Translations under genes and position numbers: made by a program
Assembly: GCF_030709675.1 (NCBI RefSeq)
Contig: NZ_JAUZQD010000021.1
Location: 1-64,000, forward strand
Direction of reading: 5' to 3'
DNA from: Symbioplanes lichenis
Lineage (GTDB): Bacteria > Actinomycetota > Actinomycetes > Mycobacteriales > Micromonosporaceae
DNA length: 64,000 nt
Part shown: positions 18,022-28,142 of the stretch, piece by piece
How positions within the stretch are numbered: the first letter of the stretch is position 1
Layout: every line of letters begins with the position of its first letter
Notes under the pieces: generated by a model
Seen by the model: only the letters and a program-made list of their open reading frames with translations
Told to the model about the DNA's origin: nothing
Database searches by the model: none

Positions 18022-18912
18022 TCAGTGCGAGCGCAGCAGCTCGTAGATTCCGTGCACCGGGCGATAGCCGAAGGCTTCAGCGGCGGCCCGGGAGTCGTAG
18101 ACGCGGTCGAGCGTGCGAGGTAGCGGCCAGTTCCTCTCCCGGAAGGCGGCCGCGATCTCAGGGAGCCGCTCGGTGATCAGCCCGGCCGCATCGCTGTTCA
18201 GGGCGGGGCAGTCTGCGCGGGTGAAGGGGTAGGGCCCCGCGACGTTGAAGGTGCCGTTCACGGCGGGTTGTCCGATGACGCCGAGGACGGCTGTCACGAC
18301 GTCGTCCAACGCTACGGCTCGATGCAGGAAGTGGGTCGCCAGCACGGGCGGCGGCTCCGGGAAGCAGCGGGCGATGCGCAAGCTGACCGACGGGATCGCG
18401 GCCGAGGTGACCAGGCGCTCGGCTGCCAGCTTCGTTTCGTCGTAGATGTCACGCGGGCGGGGCTCCAACGCCTCGTCGACCCATACCGCCTGGTCGGTGG
18501 GTACCAGAGCGTGCCCGTAGACGCTGGTGCTGCTGATGTAGACAACGCGCCGGACACTCTTGCGGCCGGCTTCTTCGAGCAGCGCCTCGGTGGCGTCGAC
18601 GTTGACGGCCCGGAACTCTCGGTTGTCGACCCGGCCGACATGGGGCGCGTGCAGGGCAGCGGCGTGAACCACGAGCTCGGACTGCTGGAGCGCGGCCCGG
18701 CGCACTGTCGGGTCTCGCAGGTCGCCGAGGAGGTTGGTCCGCTGGCCTGGTACTCGGTCGATCCCACGAACGAACCAGCCATCAGCCGCAAGTGCCGCCG
18801 CAATCGCCGCGCCGACGCGGCCCGAGGTTCCAGTGACCGTCGCGGCGCGGAGTGCTGGTTGCTCGCTTCGCCCTTCGCGCACAGACCATTGTGACCGCTC
18901 GAGCCACAGCAT
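18022..18912 (-). CDS. NAD-dependent epimerase/dehydratase (extended SDR)
   Basis: A 296-residue Rossmann-fold enzyme. The nucleotide-binding motif TGTSGRVG is at about residues 28-35, a VHAAALHAP segment follows, and the active site has SSTSVYG with the catalytic pair Y...K in IYDETKLAAE (about residues 160-170). It probably acts on a nucleotide sugar or similar; substrate unknown. ATG 18912 has GAGGA about six bases upstream; GTG 18882 is a shorter alternative that would place the Rossmann motif nearer the start, as is typical. The gene stands alone and converges on secA. Confidence 0.8.
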   Translation of the reverse strand: MLWLERSQWSVREGRSEQPALRAATVTGTSGRVGAAIAAALAADGWFVRGIDRVPGQRTNLLGDLRDPTVRRAALQQSELVVHAAALHAPHVGRVDNREFRAVNVDATEALLEEAGRKSVRRVVYISSTSVYGHALVPTDQAVWVDEALEPRPRDIYDETKLAAERLVTSAAIPSVSLRIARCFPEPPPVLATHFLHRAVALDDVVTAVLGVIGQPAVNGTFNVAGPYPFTRADCPALNSDAAGLITERLPEIAAAFRERNWPLPRTLDRVYDSRAAAEAFGYRPVHGIYELLRSH

Positions 18913-19035
18913 GGGCGTCCTCGGCTCAGCCGGATCTGGTCCGGCGCGACGTCATGGGTGTTCGTGGAGCCCGGGACGGCCGCCGCCTGGGGTGCTCGGT
19001 GGACGCCCCGGGGACGGGGGCGTGGGTGGGGCGGC

Positions 19036-20235
19036 TCAGACCAGGTACATGACCGTGGCCAGCCAGGACTTGTCGTGTTGTTCGAGGCGGAGGGCCAGGG
19101 CCCAGGAGCGGGCCGGCGTGTCGAGGACGGCGACGGCTTCGAAGGCGCCGGGGCGGGGCTCGCAGATGTTCAGCTGGCCTACGACGGCGCGGGTGGGGCC
19201 GTTGCGCGGGGTGCGAGTCCGGGCGCGCGCCGCGGAGACGCGCTGGGCAGCGGCCTGGCCGGCGGCGACGACCGTGGCGGCGTCGCTCGGAAAGGTCAGC
19301 TGGCGGAGGTGCCCGGCGGGGCGGTAGCCGTTGATGACCTCCAAAGACGCGTTCACGAAGCGGCGGACGGCGGCTCGGCCTCCCGTGCTCCGGTCCTCGA
19401 CCATGGGCCGGCTGGTGACGACTCGGGCTGAGGGTCCGGACGGTGGCGAGCCCGGCGCGGGACGGACGGGCCAGGGGCGGACCGGACCGTGGGGGCCCGG
19501 CGCCGGACGGACGTGGCCCCGCCGGTCGAGAAAGCGGTCGAAAGGACGCTCGGCGGCGCGCTCGGAGGACCGGTCGAGAGGACGCTCGGTGGCGCGCTCG
19601 GAGGACCGGTCGAGAGGACGCTCGGCGGCGCGCTCCACCTGTGCGGGCAGCGCCGAGAGCGTGGTGGACGATGTCGTCCCGGCGAGGGACGTCATGGCGG
19701 CTCGAACCTTGGAGCGGTTGAAGGCTTGGAGCTCCGGCTGGTGCTGCTCGTCGTCGTAGGGCGGGTCGAAGCGGGGCGCGCGCCGGAGATGCAGTGCGGC
19801 TCTCTGCGCTGCGGCGAGATCTGCGGCGGCCTGCTCCGCCGGAGTCAGCGGCTCGACCTCCTGCCCGGCCCGCTCGGCGTTCGCTTGGTCCTGGGCGCCC
19901 GGCGCCGACTTTGCCTCGACCGGGAGCCGGCCAGGGACGCCCACAGCGGCGGCGGGGGAACAGTCCGCGGCGGTAGGGGAAGAGGCCTCAGCGGTCCCGG
20001 CGGAGGGGACCGCTGCGGGACTGACCACCGCCGAAGCAGAGCCGGCCCCGGCCGAGCGGACCGCTGCGGGACTGACCACCGCGGAAGCAAAGCCGGCCCC
20101 GGTCGAGCGGGTCGCCGCGGGACTGACCACCGCGGAACGGGCTGCGGTGGCCGGCGGGCTGGTTTCCCGGGGCGGGCCGGGACGGTGCTTGGTTGCTGCT
20201 TTCAGATCCGGCGGATCCATCACCACGATCGACAT
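19036..20235 (-). CDS. Rv3235 family (DUF6459-like) protein with long repeat-rich N-terminus
   Basis: A 399-residue protein. ATG 20235 is chosen because AGGGG precedes it by six bases; an in-frame TTG lies at 20250. The C-terminal roughly 110 residues match the Rv3235-type module, beginning RRFVNASLEVINGYRPAGHLRQL and ending VLDTPARSWALALRLEQHDKSW. Proteins of this family are encoded near secA in actinobacteria; function unknown. The N-terminal 280 residues are low-complexity, with a 17-residue repeat (AVVSPAAVRSAGAGSAS type, three copies) and a 12-residue repeat (DRSSERAAERPL type, three copies) encoded by 51- and 36-base minisatellites. These repeats are in frame and probably length-variable. 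Confidence 0.75.
   Translation of the reverse strand: MSIVVMDPPDLKAATKHRPGPPRETSPPATAARSAVVSPAATRSTGAGFASAVVSPAAVRSAGAGSASAVVSPAAVPSAGTAEASSPTAADCSPAAAVGVPGRLPVEAKSAPGAQDQANAERAGQEVEPLTPAEQAAADLAAAQRAALHLRRAPRFDPPYDDEQHQPELQAFNRSKVRAAMTSLAGTTSSTTLSALPAQVERAAERPLDRSSERATERPLDRSSERAAERPFDRFLDRRGHVRPAPGPHGPVRPWPVRPAPGSPPSGPSARVVTSRPMVEDRSTGGRAAVRRFVNASLEVINGYRPAGHLRQLTFPSDAATVVAAGQAAAQRVSAARARTRTPRNGPTRAVVGQLNICEPRPGAFEAVAVLDTPARSWALALRLEQHDKSWLATVMYLV
19535..19636. repeat. 36-base in-frame minisatellite inside the Rv3235-like gene
   Basis: Units begin at 19535, 19571 and 19607; the third is incomplete. The period of 36 bases keeps frame and encodes a 12-residue Arg/Glu/Asp-rich repeat. Confidence 0.9.
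20008..20150. repeat. 51-base in-frame minisatellite inside the Rv3235-like gene
   Basis: Units start at 20008, 20059 and 20110, a period of 51 bases (17 codons), with a few substitutions between copies. Confidence 0.9.
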
Positions 20236-20347
20236 CGTCACCCCTGACAATCTCGTTTGGCTGTGTTTGCCTTCGATGAGTCGCGATTACCCTCAACGAC
20301 GAGTGTCAGGACGGGACGTCGAGCGGTCAACGGGTGCCGGCCGCGCC

Positions 20348-20480
20348 TGTGGATAGCGCCGGGGCGGACAAATGGGACCTGTGGACAGCGCAGGGGCGAA
20401 CAACGGGACTGTGGACAGCGCTTGGGCGAACAACGGGATTGTGGACAGCGCGGGGGCGAACACTGGAACTATGGGCAGCC
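20348..20480. repeat. 30-base tandem repeat carrying DnaA-box-like 9-mers
   Basis: Units start with TGTGGA at 20348, 20380, 20410 and 20440, with a degenerate fifth at 20470. Spacing is 32, 30, 30, 30 bases. Read on the minus strand, the units contain CTATCCACA once and CTGTCCACA three times; both match the relaxed actinobacterial DnaA box (T/C)(T/C)(G/A/C)TCCACA. The array lies in the 248-base gap between two minus-strand genes, just after the stop of the HTH gene. There are no spacers, so it is not a CRISPR array. Confidence 0.85.
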
Positions 20481-20483
20481 GGG

Positions 20484-20711
20484 TCAGTCGGCTTCGCGGT
20501 CGGTCAGGGGGTTTTCGCGCACCCAGTCGGCGGTCTCCGCGTACTTCTGCTCGATGTAGGCCTCGAGCCGCGCCCGCTCCACCCGCCACTGACCCCGGCC
20601 ACCGATCTTGATCGCGGGCAGCTCGCCGCTGCGGACCATGTGGTAGACCTGCGAGTCGGAGACGTTCAGCTCGGCGGCGACGTCCGACAGCAGCAAGAAA
20701 CGGGGCTCCAC
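20484..20711 (-). CDS. Small excisionase-type helix-turn-helix protein
   Basis: A 75-residue DNA-binding protein of the helix-turn-helix 17 / excisionase class related to MerR and BldC folds. It reads FLLLSDVAAELNVSDSQVYH (HTH) followed by MVRSGELPAIKIGGRGQWRVE (wing), then a Glu-rich tail. Small proteins of this type are conserved near secA in Micromonosporaceae-like genomes as far as I recall. It is not BldC itself by sequence. The target is unknown; it is directly followed by the 30-base repeat array. Confidence 0.83.
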   Translation of the reverse strand: MEPRFLLLSDVAAELNVSDSQVYHMVRSGELPAIKIGGRGQWRVERARLEAYIEQKYAETADWVRENPLTDREAD

Positions 20712-20745
20712 AACCTCAGTTTGCCACCGGATGCCTGCGACAGCC

Positions 20746-21201
20746 TCAGCCGGGCGGCGCCACCGAGCGGCCGGTCAGCGGGCTCGAGTAGACCACGCTC
20801 GTCGTCACCGAGCCCAGGCCGCTGATCCGCCCGGTCACTTCTTCCAGATGGCGCATCGAGCGGGCCAGCACCTTCAGCACGAAGCAGTCCTCGCCGGTCA
20901 CGTGGTGTGCCTCGACGATCTCGGGCGTGGAGTCGAGCAGTGCGTGGAACGGCTTGTAGTTGCCCGTCGGGTACCGCAGCCGGACGAACGCCATCACGGT
21001 CAGGCCGACCCGCTCGGGATCGACCTGGGCGCGATAGCCGGCGATGACTCCGGCTTCCTCCAGCCGGCGGACCCGCTCGGCCACGGCACTCGGCGACATC
21101 GCCACGGCCCGGGCCAGCTCGGCGTAGCTCGCCCGCCCGTCGCGCTGCAACTCGGCCAGCAACCGCCAATCCGTGCGGTCGAGGGCGGGATCAACGGTCA
21201 T
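20746..21201 (-). CDS. Lrp/AsnC family transcriptional regulator
   Basis: A 151-residue regulator. The N-terminal winged HTH has LDRTDWRLLAELQRDGR and SPSAVAERVRRLEEAGVI (residues about 8-52). The C-terminal RAM ligand-binding domain has VEAHHVTGEDCFVLKVLA (about 95-112). The family senses amino acids or related small molecules. It is divergently arranged with the rhodanese gene, and an imperfect 20-base palindrome lies in the shared spacer, so the rhodanese gene is the likely target. Confidence 0.9.
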   Translation of the reverse strand: MTVDPALDRTDWRLLAELQRDGRASYAELARAVAMSPSAVAERVRRLEEAGVIAGYRAQVDPERVGLTVMAFVRLRYPTGNYKPFHALLDSTPEIVEAHHVTGEDCFVLKVLARSMRHLEEVTGRISGLGSVTTSVVYSSPLTGRSVAPPG

Positions 21202-21260
21202 GGCCGCAACCTACCGGGGTTTCGTCGGCGCGGACACCCGTACACCGGGGATGTTGCCTT

Positions 21261-21280
21261 AAGCCGAGGCGCCGCGGCTT
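21261..21280. promoter_or_regulatory. Imperfect palindrome in the Lrp-rhodanese intergenic region
   Basis: The 20-mer from 21261 (AAGCCGAGGC) to 21280 (GCCGCGGCTT) is symmetric except for one pair. It lies immediately upstream of a TAGCGT -10-like element (21282-21287) for the rhodanese gene. This is a candidate Lrp operator. Confidence 0.45.
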
Positions 21281-21294
21281 CTAGCGTCATGACC

Positions 21295-21801
21295 ATGAGA
21301 AACGCCATCGAGATCTTCGCTGAACGCCTGGCCACGCAGACGGACGTCGCCGACGTCCGGACGGCGCCGCCGGGCAGCTTCGTCCTCGTCGACTCGCGGT
21401 CGCGGCGGGCCTGGGACCAGGGGCATCTGCCCGGCGCTGTGCACCTGCCGACCGCCGAGATCCCGGCCCGGGCGAGCGAGGTGGCCGGGCCCGGTGTTGC
21501 CGTTGTCACCTACTGCTGGGGTCCGGGCTGCAACGGCGCCACGCGGGCGGCGCTGGCGTTCGCCCGGCTCGGGTACGAGGTGCGGGAGATGATCGGTGGC
21601 GTCGAGTACTGGATCCGCGAGGGCTTCCCGATCGTCACCGCGACCGGCGAGATCACCCGAACCCCGGACCCACTGACCGCGCCCACGGGCGAGGACGCCA
21701 AGGACGCCGCGACCGCGGCCGGCGGAGAGGAAGCCAAGGACGCCGCGCCCACGGGAGAGGGAGCCGAGGACCCCGTGACCGCGCCCGCGTGCGGCTGCTG
21801 A
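21295..21801 (+). CDS. Rhodanese-like domain protein
   Basis: A 168-residue sulfurtransferase-like protein. The rhodanese fold includes VLVDSRSRRAWDQGHLPGA and the active-site loop YCWGPGCNGATRAA (catalytic Cys), followed by LGYEVREMIGGVEYWIREGFP. ATG 21295 lies seven bases after TAGCGT, fitting a leaderless mRNA; ATG 21289 would extend it by two residues. The last 45 residues are an acidic Ala/Gly/Glu/Thr-rich tail with an imperfect EDAKDA-type repeat ending in ACGC. It is divergent from the Lrp gene and probably regulated by it. Confidence 0.87.
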   Translation: MRNAIEIFAERLATQTDVADVRTAPPGSFVLVDSRSRRAWDQGHLPGAVHLPTAEIPARASEVAGPGVAVVTYCWGPGCNGATRAALAFARLGYEVREMIGGVEYWIREGFPIVTATGEITRTPDPLTAPTGEDAKDAATAAGGEEAKDAAPTGEGAEDPVTAPACGC

Positions 21802-21842
21802 TGAGATAGCGAGGAGCAGCAGTCACAGGCGGGGAGACGAGA

Positions 21843-22352
21843 GTGCCGATCACCGAGCAGGTCCGGGTCTACGTGCCGGCCACCGTGCCCATGCTGGCCG
21901 CGCTGCGGGAGACCGGCCGGCTCGGCGACGCGCCGCCGGCTGCGCACGCGGTCACCCCGGCGCTGCGCGAGTGGTACGCCGAGGGCGACGAGGAAGAGCT
22001 CGAATACGTCGCCTTCACCCGGGCCGCCCAGGCCGCCCTGCCGCTCCTCCGGCTCGACCCCGAGGCTCCCCGCCGCCGGGTCGTGGTCTCCGCCGACGTA
22101 CCCGCCTCGGCGCTGGCCTCGCGCGACCACGAGCTCGGCTCGAGTGCCGTGACGCTGGCCCACCCCGTGGTGCTCAAGCAGGTCGCCGCGGTCCACGTCG
22201 ACGGGGCGGACGCGGCGGACGACGTCGCGGCAGCCGTCGCCGTCGTGACGGAGGCCCTGGCCGGCGACGAGGACGCCCAGTTCACGGTCGACAGTGCCGA
22301 GGACCACGAACTCGAGTGGTACGCCCCCAGCGAGCTCGACCAGCTCACCTGA
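21843..22352 (+). CDS. DUF6912-like protein
   Basis: A 169-residue cytoplasmic protein of unknown function starting at GTG 21843 with GGGGAG upstream. It begins [19 protein letters not shown] and contains [19 protein letters not shown] and [10 protein letters not shown], the pattern I associate with actinobacterial DUF6912. The C-terminus is acidic and ends [13 protein letters not shown]. It follows the rhodanese gene by 41 bases and may be co-transcribed. Confidence 0.7.
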   Translation: MPITEQVRVYVPATVPMLAALRETGRLGDAPPAAHAVTPALREWYAEGDEEELEYVAFTRAAQAALPLLRLDPEAPRRRVVVSADVPASALASRDHELGSSAVTLAHPVVLKQVAAVHVDGADAADDVAAAVAVVTEALAGDEDAQFTVDSAEDHELEWYAPSELDQLT

Positions 22353-22368
22353 GCCCCACCGGCGAGCG

Positions 22369-23496
22369 TCAGTCCTCGGCGCGGGAAGCGGCGGGCGCCG
22401 GCTCGTCGTCCTCGGCCCGGGCCGCCCGCTCGATCTCCTCGGGATCCGCCGGGCGCTCGGACAGCTTCTCGCCGGAAGTCGTGCCCGTCGCGGCGCCGGA
22501 CGCCGGTCGTCCCGCTCCCGCCCGGCCTTCACCGGCGGCGGCCCGGCTGCGGGCGTTGCGCCGCCCCGCCGTGGCCGCTTCCTCGTTGGGCGCCTCGTCG
22601 GGCGGCGCCTGCAGCGTGCGCCCCACCGCGATGATCGCCGCGAACGCCCCCACGAAGAGCACCATCAGCGCGTTGTTGATGCGGGCGGCGCTCAGCACCG
22701 ACTGGATGCTGCTGTCGAGCACGCTGACCTTGGCCGCCAGCGAGAGGACCCGCGCACCGAGCGTGTGGGTCAGGATCTCGGCGACGATGAGCAGCAGGCC
22801 CGGGCCGCCCGCGGCCAGCGCGTAGAGCGGCCACCGCACGTCCGACCCGGTGCGCTGCCGGGCCCGCCGCAGCACCAGGCAGGCCACCGCGGCGGACGCC
22901 AGCCCGCCCAGGATGCCCTGCGCATAGCCCCAGTAGCCGGCCGCGTCGGCCCGCGAGGCCGAGGTGTCGCCGGCGCCGAACACGGGCAGCAGGTCGTCCT
23001 GCAGGAAGGCCAGCACCACGCCGACCAGGAAGACCGCGATGGCCGCCCAGGCCGCGGCCCGGATGACCCGGGGCAGCCGGAAGCCGGCCAGCGCGCCGCC
23101 GATCGTGGCGGCCGCGGCGATCGTGCCGCCCATGACCGCATAGATCCAGCCGTCGGTGTTGATCGTGATGATCGTCAGGGCGCCGAGCAGACCGGCGACC
23201 AGGCCGGCGCCGGTCGAGACGGCGAACCGCACGGTCGCGCCGAGCTCGCGGCGGCGGGTGACGAAGGCCAGCACGGCCGAGGCCACGGCCATGCCGGCGA
23301 CCAGGCTCGCGGAGACCACGCCGGGCATCGCGTAGGACGTCGAGACCACCTCCAGCTCCGCCTGCGACGTGCTGGTGATGCTGACGCGCGCGGAGAGGAG
23401 CATGCCCGCCGCCCAGGCCAGCCCGGCGACGGCCAGCAGAACGCCACCCCAGGTCGTGCGCTCCGGGGACTGCTGCACCGCTTCGGCCTCACTCAT
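22369..23496 (-). CDS. Eight-TM integral membrane protein, function unknown
   Basis: A 375-residue protein. After a short N-terminus it has about eight hydrophobic spans (roughly residues 15-35, 52-75, 85-107, 115-137, 148-168, 190-212, 220-242, 275-295). A cytoplasmic tail of about 80 residues is rich in Ala, Glu and Arg. I do not recognise a transporter or enzyme motif. ATG 23496 follows GTGGG. It is convergent with the DUF6912-like gene (16-base gap) and divergent from the P5C dehydrogenase. Confidence 0.75.
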   Translation of the reverse strand: MSEAEAVQQSPERTTWGGVLLAVAGLAWAAGMLLSARVSITSTSQAELEVVSTSYAMPGVVSASLVAGMAVASAVLAFVTRRRELGATVRFAVSTGAGLVAGLLGALTIITINTDGWIYAVMGGTIAAAATIGGALAGFRLPRVIRAAAWAAIAVFLVGVVLAFLQDDLLPVFGAGDTSASRADAAGYWGYAQGILGGLASAAVACLVLRRARQRTGSDVRWPLYALAAGGPGLLLIVAEILTHTLGARVLSLAAKVSVLDSSIQSVLSAARINNALMVLFVGAFAAIIAVGRTLQAPPDEAPNEEAATAGRRNARSRAAAGEGRAGAGRPASGAATGTTSGEKLSERPADPEEIERAARAEDDEPAPAASRAED

Positions 23497-23634
23497 GGCC
23501 CACAGAGTAATCGGGCCGTCTGACAGTCCGGCGGGGCCACGGCGCGGCGGGGAACCCGGTGGCCTGCGGCGAGAGCCCCGGAACCGCCCGGCGAGGTGGC
23601 ACGATGACGTGAGACACACCTCCAGGAGTGCGCG

Positions 23635-25263
<1,629 letters not shown>

Positions 25264-25530
25264 TTGTCGGCTTTGGCGGCCTAAGTCGTTTCTTCGGGAA
25301 AGCTGGCCCCGCCCGGACGCGCCCTTTGGCGGGATAACGGACTTCGAGCGCCGTCTGACCGATTTCCTGCTCCATCTTACCCGCCGACACCCCGGCCCAC
25401 CGGCAAAAACGCCCCGACACGACCCTCGTGGTCGGACTGTCTGTGCGGGACAGTCGTTTGTGGAGACGCAAATTGGACGGATCGGGCGAAATCCTGGACG
25501 CCACGACGACAAAGTGGCAGCTTAGAAGGC

Positions 25531-26046
25531 ATGCCCGACTCTCAAATCAACCCTACGGCTGCCGCGCTGCTCGGCCTGCTCCACGATGGGCCGATGACCG
25601 GCGGACAGCTCATGGCGGCTGCCGAACGCCGCCTCGGGCCCTACTGGTCGATGACGCGGAGCCAGGTCTACCGCGAACTGCCGGTCCTCGCCGAGATGGG
25701 CTACGTCCGCCTCGGCAAGCCCGGCCCACGGTCCAGTCAGCCCTATGCCATCACCGCCTCCGGCAAGCGCGCCTTCAGCCGGTGGCTCGCCGAGTCGCCG
25801 GGCCGGGACGCGATCCGCAACCCCGTCGCCCTGCGCGTGGCGTTCGGTCAGCAGCACGCCGGCGGCCAGCTCAAGACGCTTTACACCGGCGCGAACGAGT
25901 TCCATTCGGAGGCCCTCGCCATGGCCCGCGAGCAGGCCAAGGAGGCCAAGAAGGCCGGCGACCAGTACGGTGCCGCCGCCCTCGAGTTCGCCGTGGCGTA
26001 CCACAAAGCCGCGCTGACCTGGCTCAAGACCGCGCCCGCCGAATGA
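25531..26046 (+). CDS. PadR family transcriptional regulator
   Basis: A 171-residue regulator. The winged HTH occupies residues about 8-80 (ALLGLLHDGPMTGGQLMAAA, YRELPVLAEMGYVRLG), and a helical dimerisation domain follows (about 95-165). PadR proteins usually repress adjacent transporter or detoxification genes, but here the neighbours are pruA and prfB, so no target is evident. The 267-base upstream gap holds small dyads (a GACTGTC/GACAGTC pair near 25435-25457) and no gene. Confidence 0.87.
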   Translation: MPDSQINPTAAALLGLLHDGPMTGGQLMAAAERRLGPYWSMTRSQVYRELPVLAEMGYVRLGKPGPRSSQPYAITASGKRAFSRWLAESPGRDAIRNPVALRVAFGQQHAGGQLKTLYTGANEFHSEALAMAREQAKEAKKAGDQYGAAALEFAVAYHKAALTWLKTAPAE

Positions 26047-26055
26047 CGAAGGTAT

Positions 26056-26085
26056 GCCGCCCGGCCGCAACGTGGGCCGGGCGGC
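26056..26085 (+). terminator. padR terminator overlapping prfB promoter region
   Basis: GCCGCCCGGCC (26056-26066) pairs perfectly with GGCCGGGCGGC (26075-26085). The prfB -10 element TATTCT follows at 26087-26092, so the stem occupies the spacer just upstream of that element. Confidence 0.65.
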
Positions 26086-26086
26086 G

Positions 26087-26092
26087 TATTCT
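26087..26092 (+). promoter_or_regulatory. prfB -10 element, leaderless start
   Basis: TATTCT lies eight bases before GTG 26101, with no ribosome-binding site between them. Transcription would begin at or next to the start codon. Confidence 0.5.
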
Positions 26093-26100
26093 TGGCAGTC

Positions 26101-27216
26101 GTGAGTGCAGCCGACTTTCCTGACCAGCTCAAGGCGCTCGACGCCACCCTGCGCAACATCGAGAACGTGCTCGACCTCGACAAGCTGCGCCGGGACCGCG
26201 CGGAGCTCGAGGAGCAGGCCTCCGCCCCGGACCTGTGGGACGACCAGGCGCGGGCTCAGGAGGTCAACTCGCGGTTGTCGTACGTCGCGGGCGAGATCTC
26301 GAAGATGGAGCGGCTCCGCACCCGCCTCGACGACGCCGGGCTGCTGCTCGAGATGGCCGAGGCCGAGGGTGACGCCGACTCGGTCGCCGAGGTCGGCTCC
26401 GAGCTCGTCGCTCTCCACAAGGCTGTGGAGGAGATGGAGGTCCGCACCCTCCTGTCCGGCGACTACGACGCCCGGGAGGCGGTCGTCTCCATCCGGGCCG
26501 GCGCCGGTGGCGTCGACGCGGCCGACTTCGCCGAGATGCTCCTCCGGATGTACCTGCGCTGGGCGGAGCGGCACGGCTATCCGACCGAGGTCTACGACAC
26601 CTCGTACGCGGAGGAAGCCGGGCTCAAGTCCGCCACCTTCGCCGTCAAGGTGCCCTATGCCTTCGGCACGCTCAGCGTCGAGTCCGGCACCCATCGCCTG
26701 GTGCGCATCAGCCCGTTCGACAACCAGGGCCGGCGCCAGACCAGCTTCGCGGGCGTGGAGGTCATGCCGGTCGTCGAGCAGACGGACCACATCGACATCC
26801 CGGACAACGAGCTGCGCGTCGACGTCTACCGCTCGTCGGGCCCCGGCGGCCAGAGCGTCAACACGACCGACTCCGCGGTGCGGCTCACGCACATCCCGAC
26901 CGGCATCGTCGTGACGTGTCAGAACGAGAAGTCGCAGCTGCAGAACAAGGCGTCCGCCATGCGCGTCCTCCAGGCCCGGCTGCTCGAGCGCAAGCGCCAG
27001 GAGGAGGAGGCCAAGATGGCCGGCCTCAAGCAGGACACCACCGGCTCGTGGGGCGACCAGATGCGGTCGTACGTGCTGCACCCCTATCAGATGGTGAAGG
27101 ATCTGCGGACCGAGGAGGAGACGGGCAATCCGTCCTCCGTGTTCGACGGCGAGATCGACGAGTTCATCGAGGCCGGCATCCGCTGGCGCAAGCAGTCGCA
27201 GCTCGCGGCGGGCTGA
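26101..27216 (+). CDS. prfB: Peptide chain release factor 2
   Basis: A 371-residue RF2, which terminates translation at UGA and UAA. The stop-codon-reading tripeptide SPF lies in [17 protein letters not shown] (about residue 203) and the catalytic GGQ in [14 protein letters not shown] (about 248). The frame is continuous, so the programmed frameshift that regulates E. coli prfB is absent. GTG 26101 is preferred because it is placed for a leaderless transcript. It lies upstream of ftsEX-smpB-ssrA, the standard actinobacterial order. Confidence 0.96.
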   Translation: MSAADFPDQLKALDATLRNIENVLDLDKLRRDRAELEEQASAPDLWDDQARAQEVNSRLSYVAGEISKMERLRTRLDDAGLLLEMAEAEGDADSVAEVGSELVALHKAVEEMEVRTLLSGDYDAREAVVSIRAGAGGVDAADFAEMLLRMYLRWAERHGYPTEVYDTSYAEEAGLKSATFAVKVPYAFGTLSVESGTHRLVRISPFDNQGRRQTSFAGVEVMPVVEQTDHIDIPDNELRVDVYRSSGPGGQSVNTTDSAVRLTHIPTGIVVTCQNEKSQLQNKASAMRVLQARLLERKRQEEEAKMAGLKQDTTGSWGDQMRSYVLHPYQMVKDLRTEEETGNPSSVFDGEIDEFIEAGIRWRKQSQLAAG

Positions 27217-27275
27217 TCCCCGAAATTTTTTCCGGAACGGCAGAAACTGCCGCCGACCTGCGCCGAGAACGCTGA

Positions 27276-27314
27276 GTGACACGCCGTCTGAACGAAGAGT
27301 CAGGCGGCGCTCAC
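27276..27314 (+). terminator. Hairpin between prfB and ftsE
   Basis: A stem of CGCCGTCTGA with TCAGGCGGCG (one G-U pair), extended outward by GTGA/TCAC, spans 27276-27314. There is no T-run. It separates prfB from the ftsE promoter. Confidence 0.45.
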
Positions 27315-27365
27315 CGGCCGTACTGATCAGCGGGCCTGCGGGCCAAAAACTGGCCACCGCCGGGC

Positions 27366-27393
27366 TTGGCGATTTCGTTACACCGCGTAGACT
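27366..27393 (+). promoter_or_regulatory. ftsE promoter
   Basis: -35 TTGGCG (27366-27371), a 16-base spacer and -10 TAGACT (27388-27393). GTG 27402 follows eight bases later, giving a leaderless or nearly leaderless mRNA. Confidence 0.6.
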
Positions 27394-27401
27394 CTCCACC
27401 C

Positions 27402-28082
<681 letters not shown>

Positions 28083-28142
28083 CAGGGACCCTCGTTTCAC
28101 CCACCTGATTGACGACCGCGGAGTCCCGGAAGGAACCCCCCG

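Noticed and set aside
20348-20480. CRISPR array
   Set aside because: Copies are directly adjacent with no unique spacers, and there are no cas genes in the window.
26101-27216. Programmed frameshift in prfB
   Set aside because: The coding frame is continuous from GTG 26101 through the SPF and GGQ motifs; no internal UGA shift site is present.
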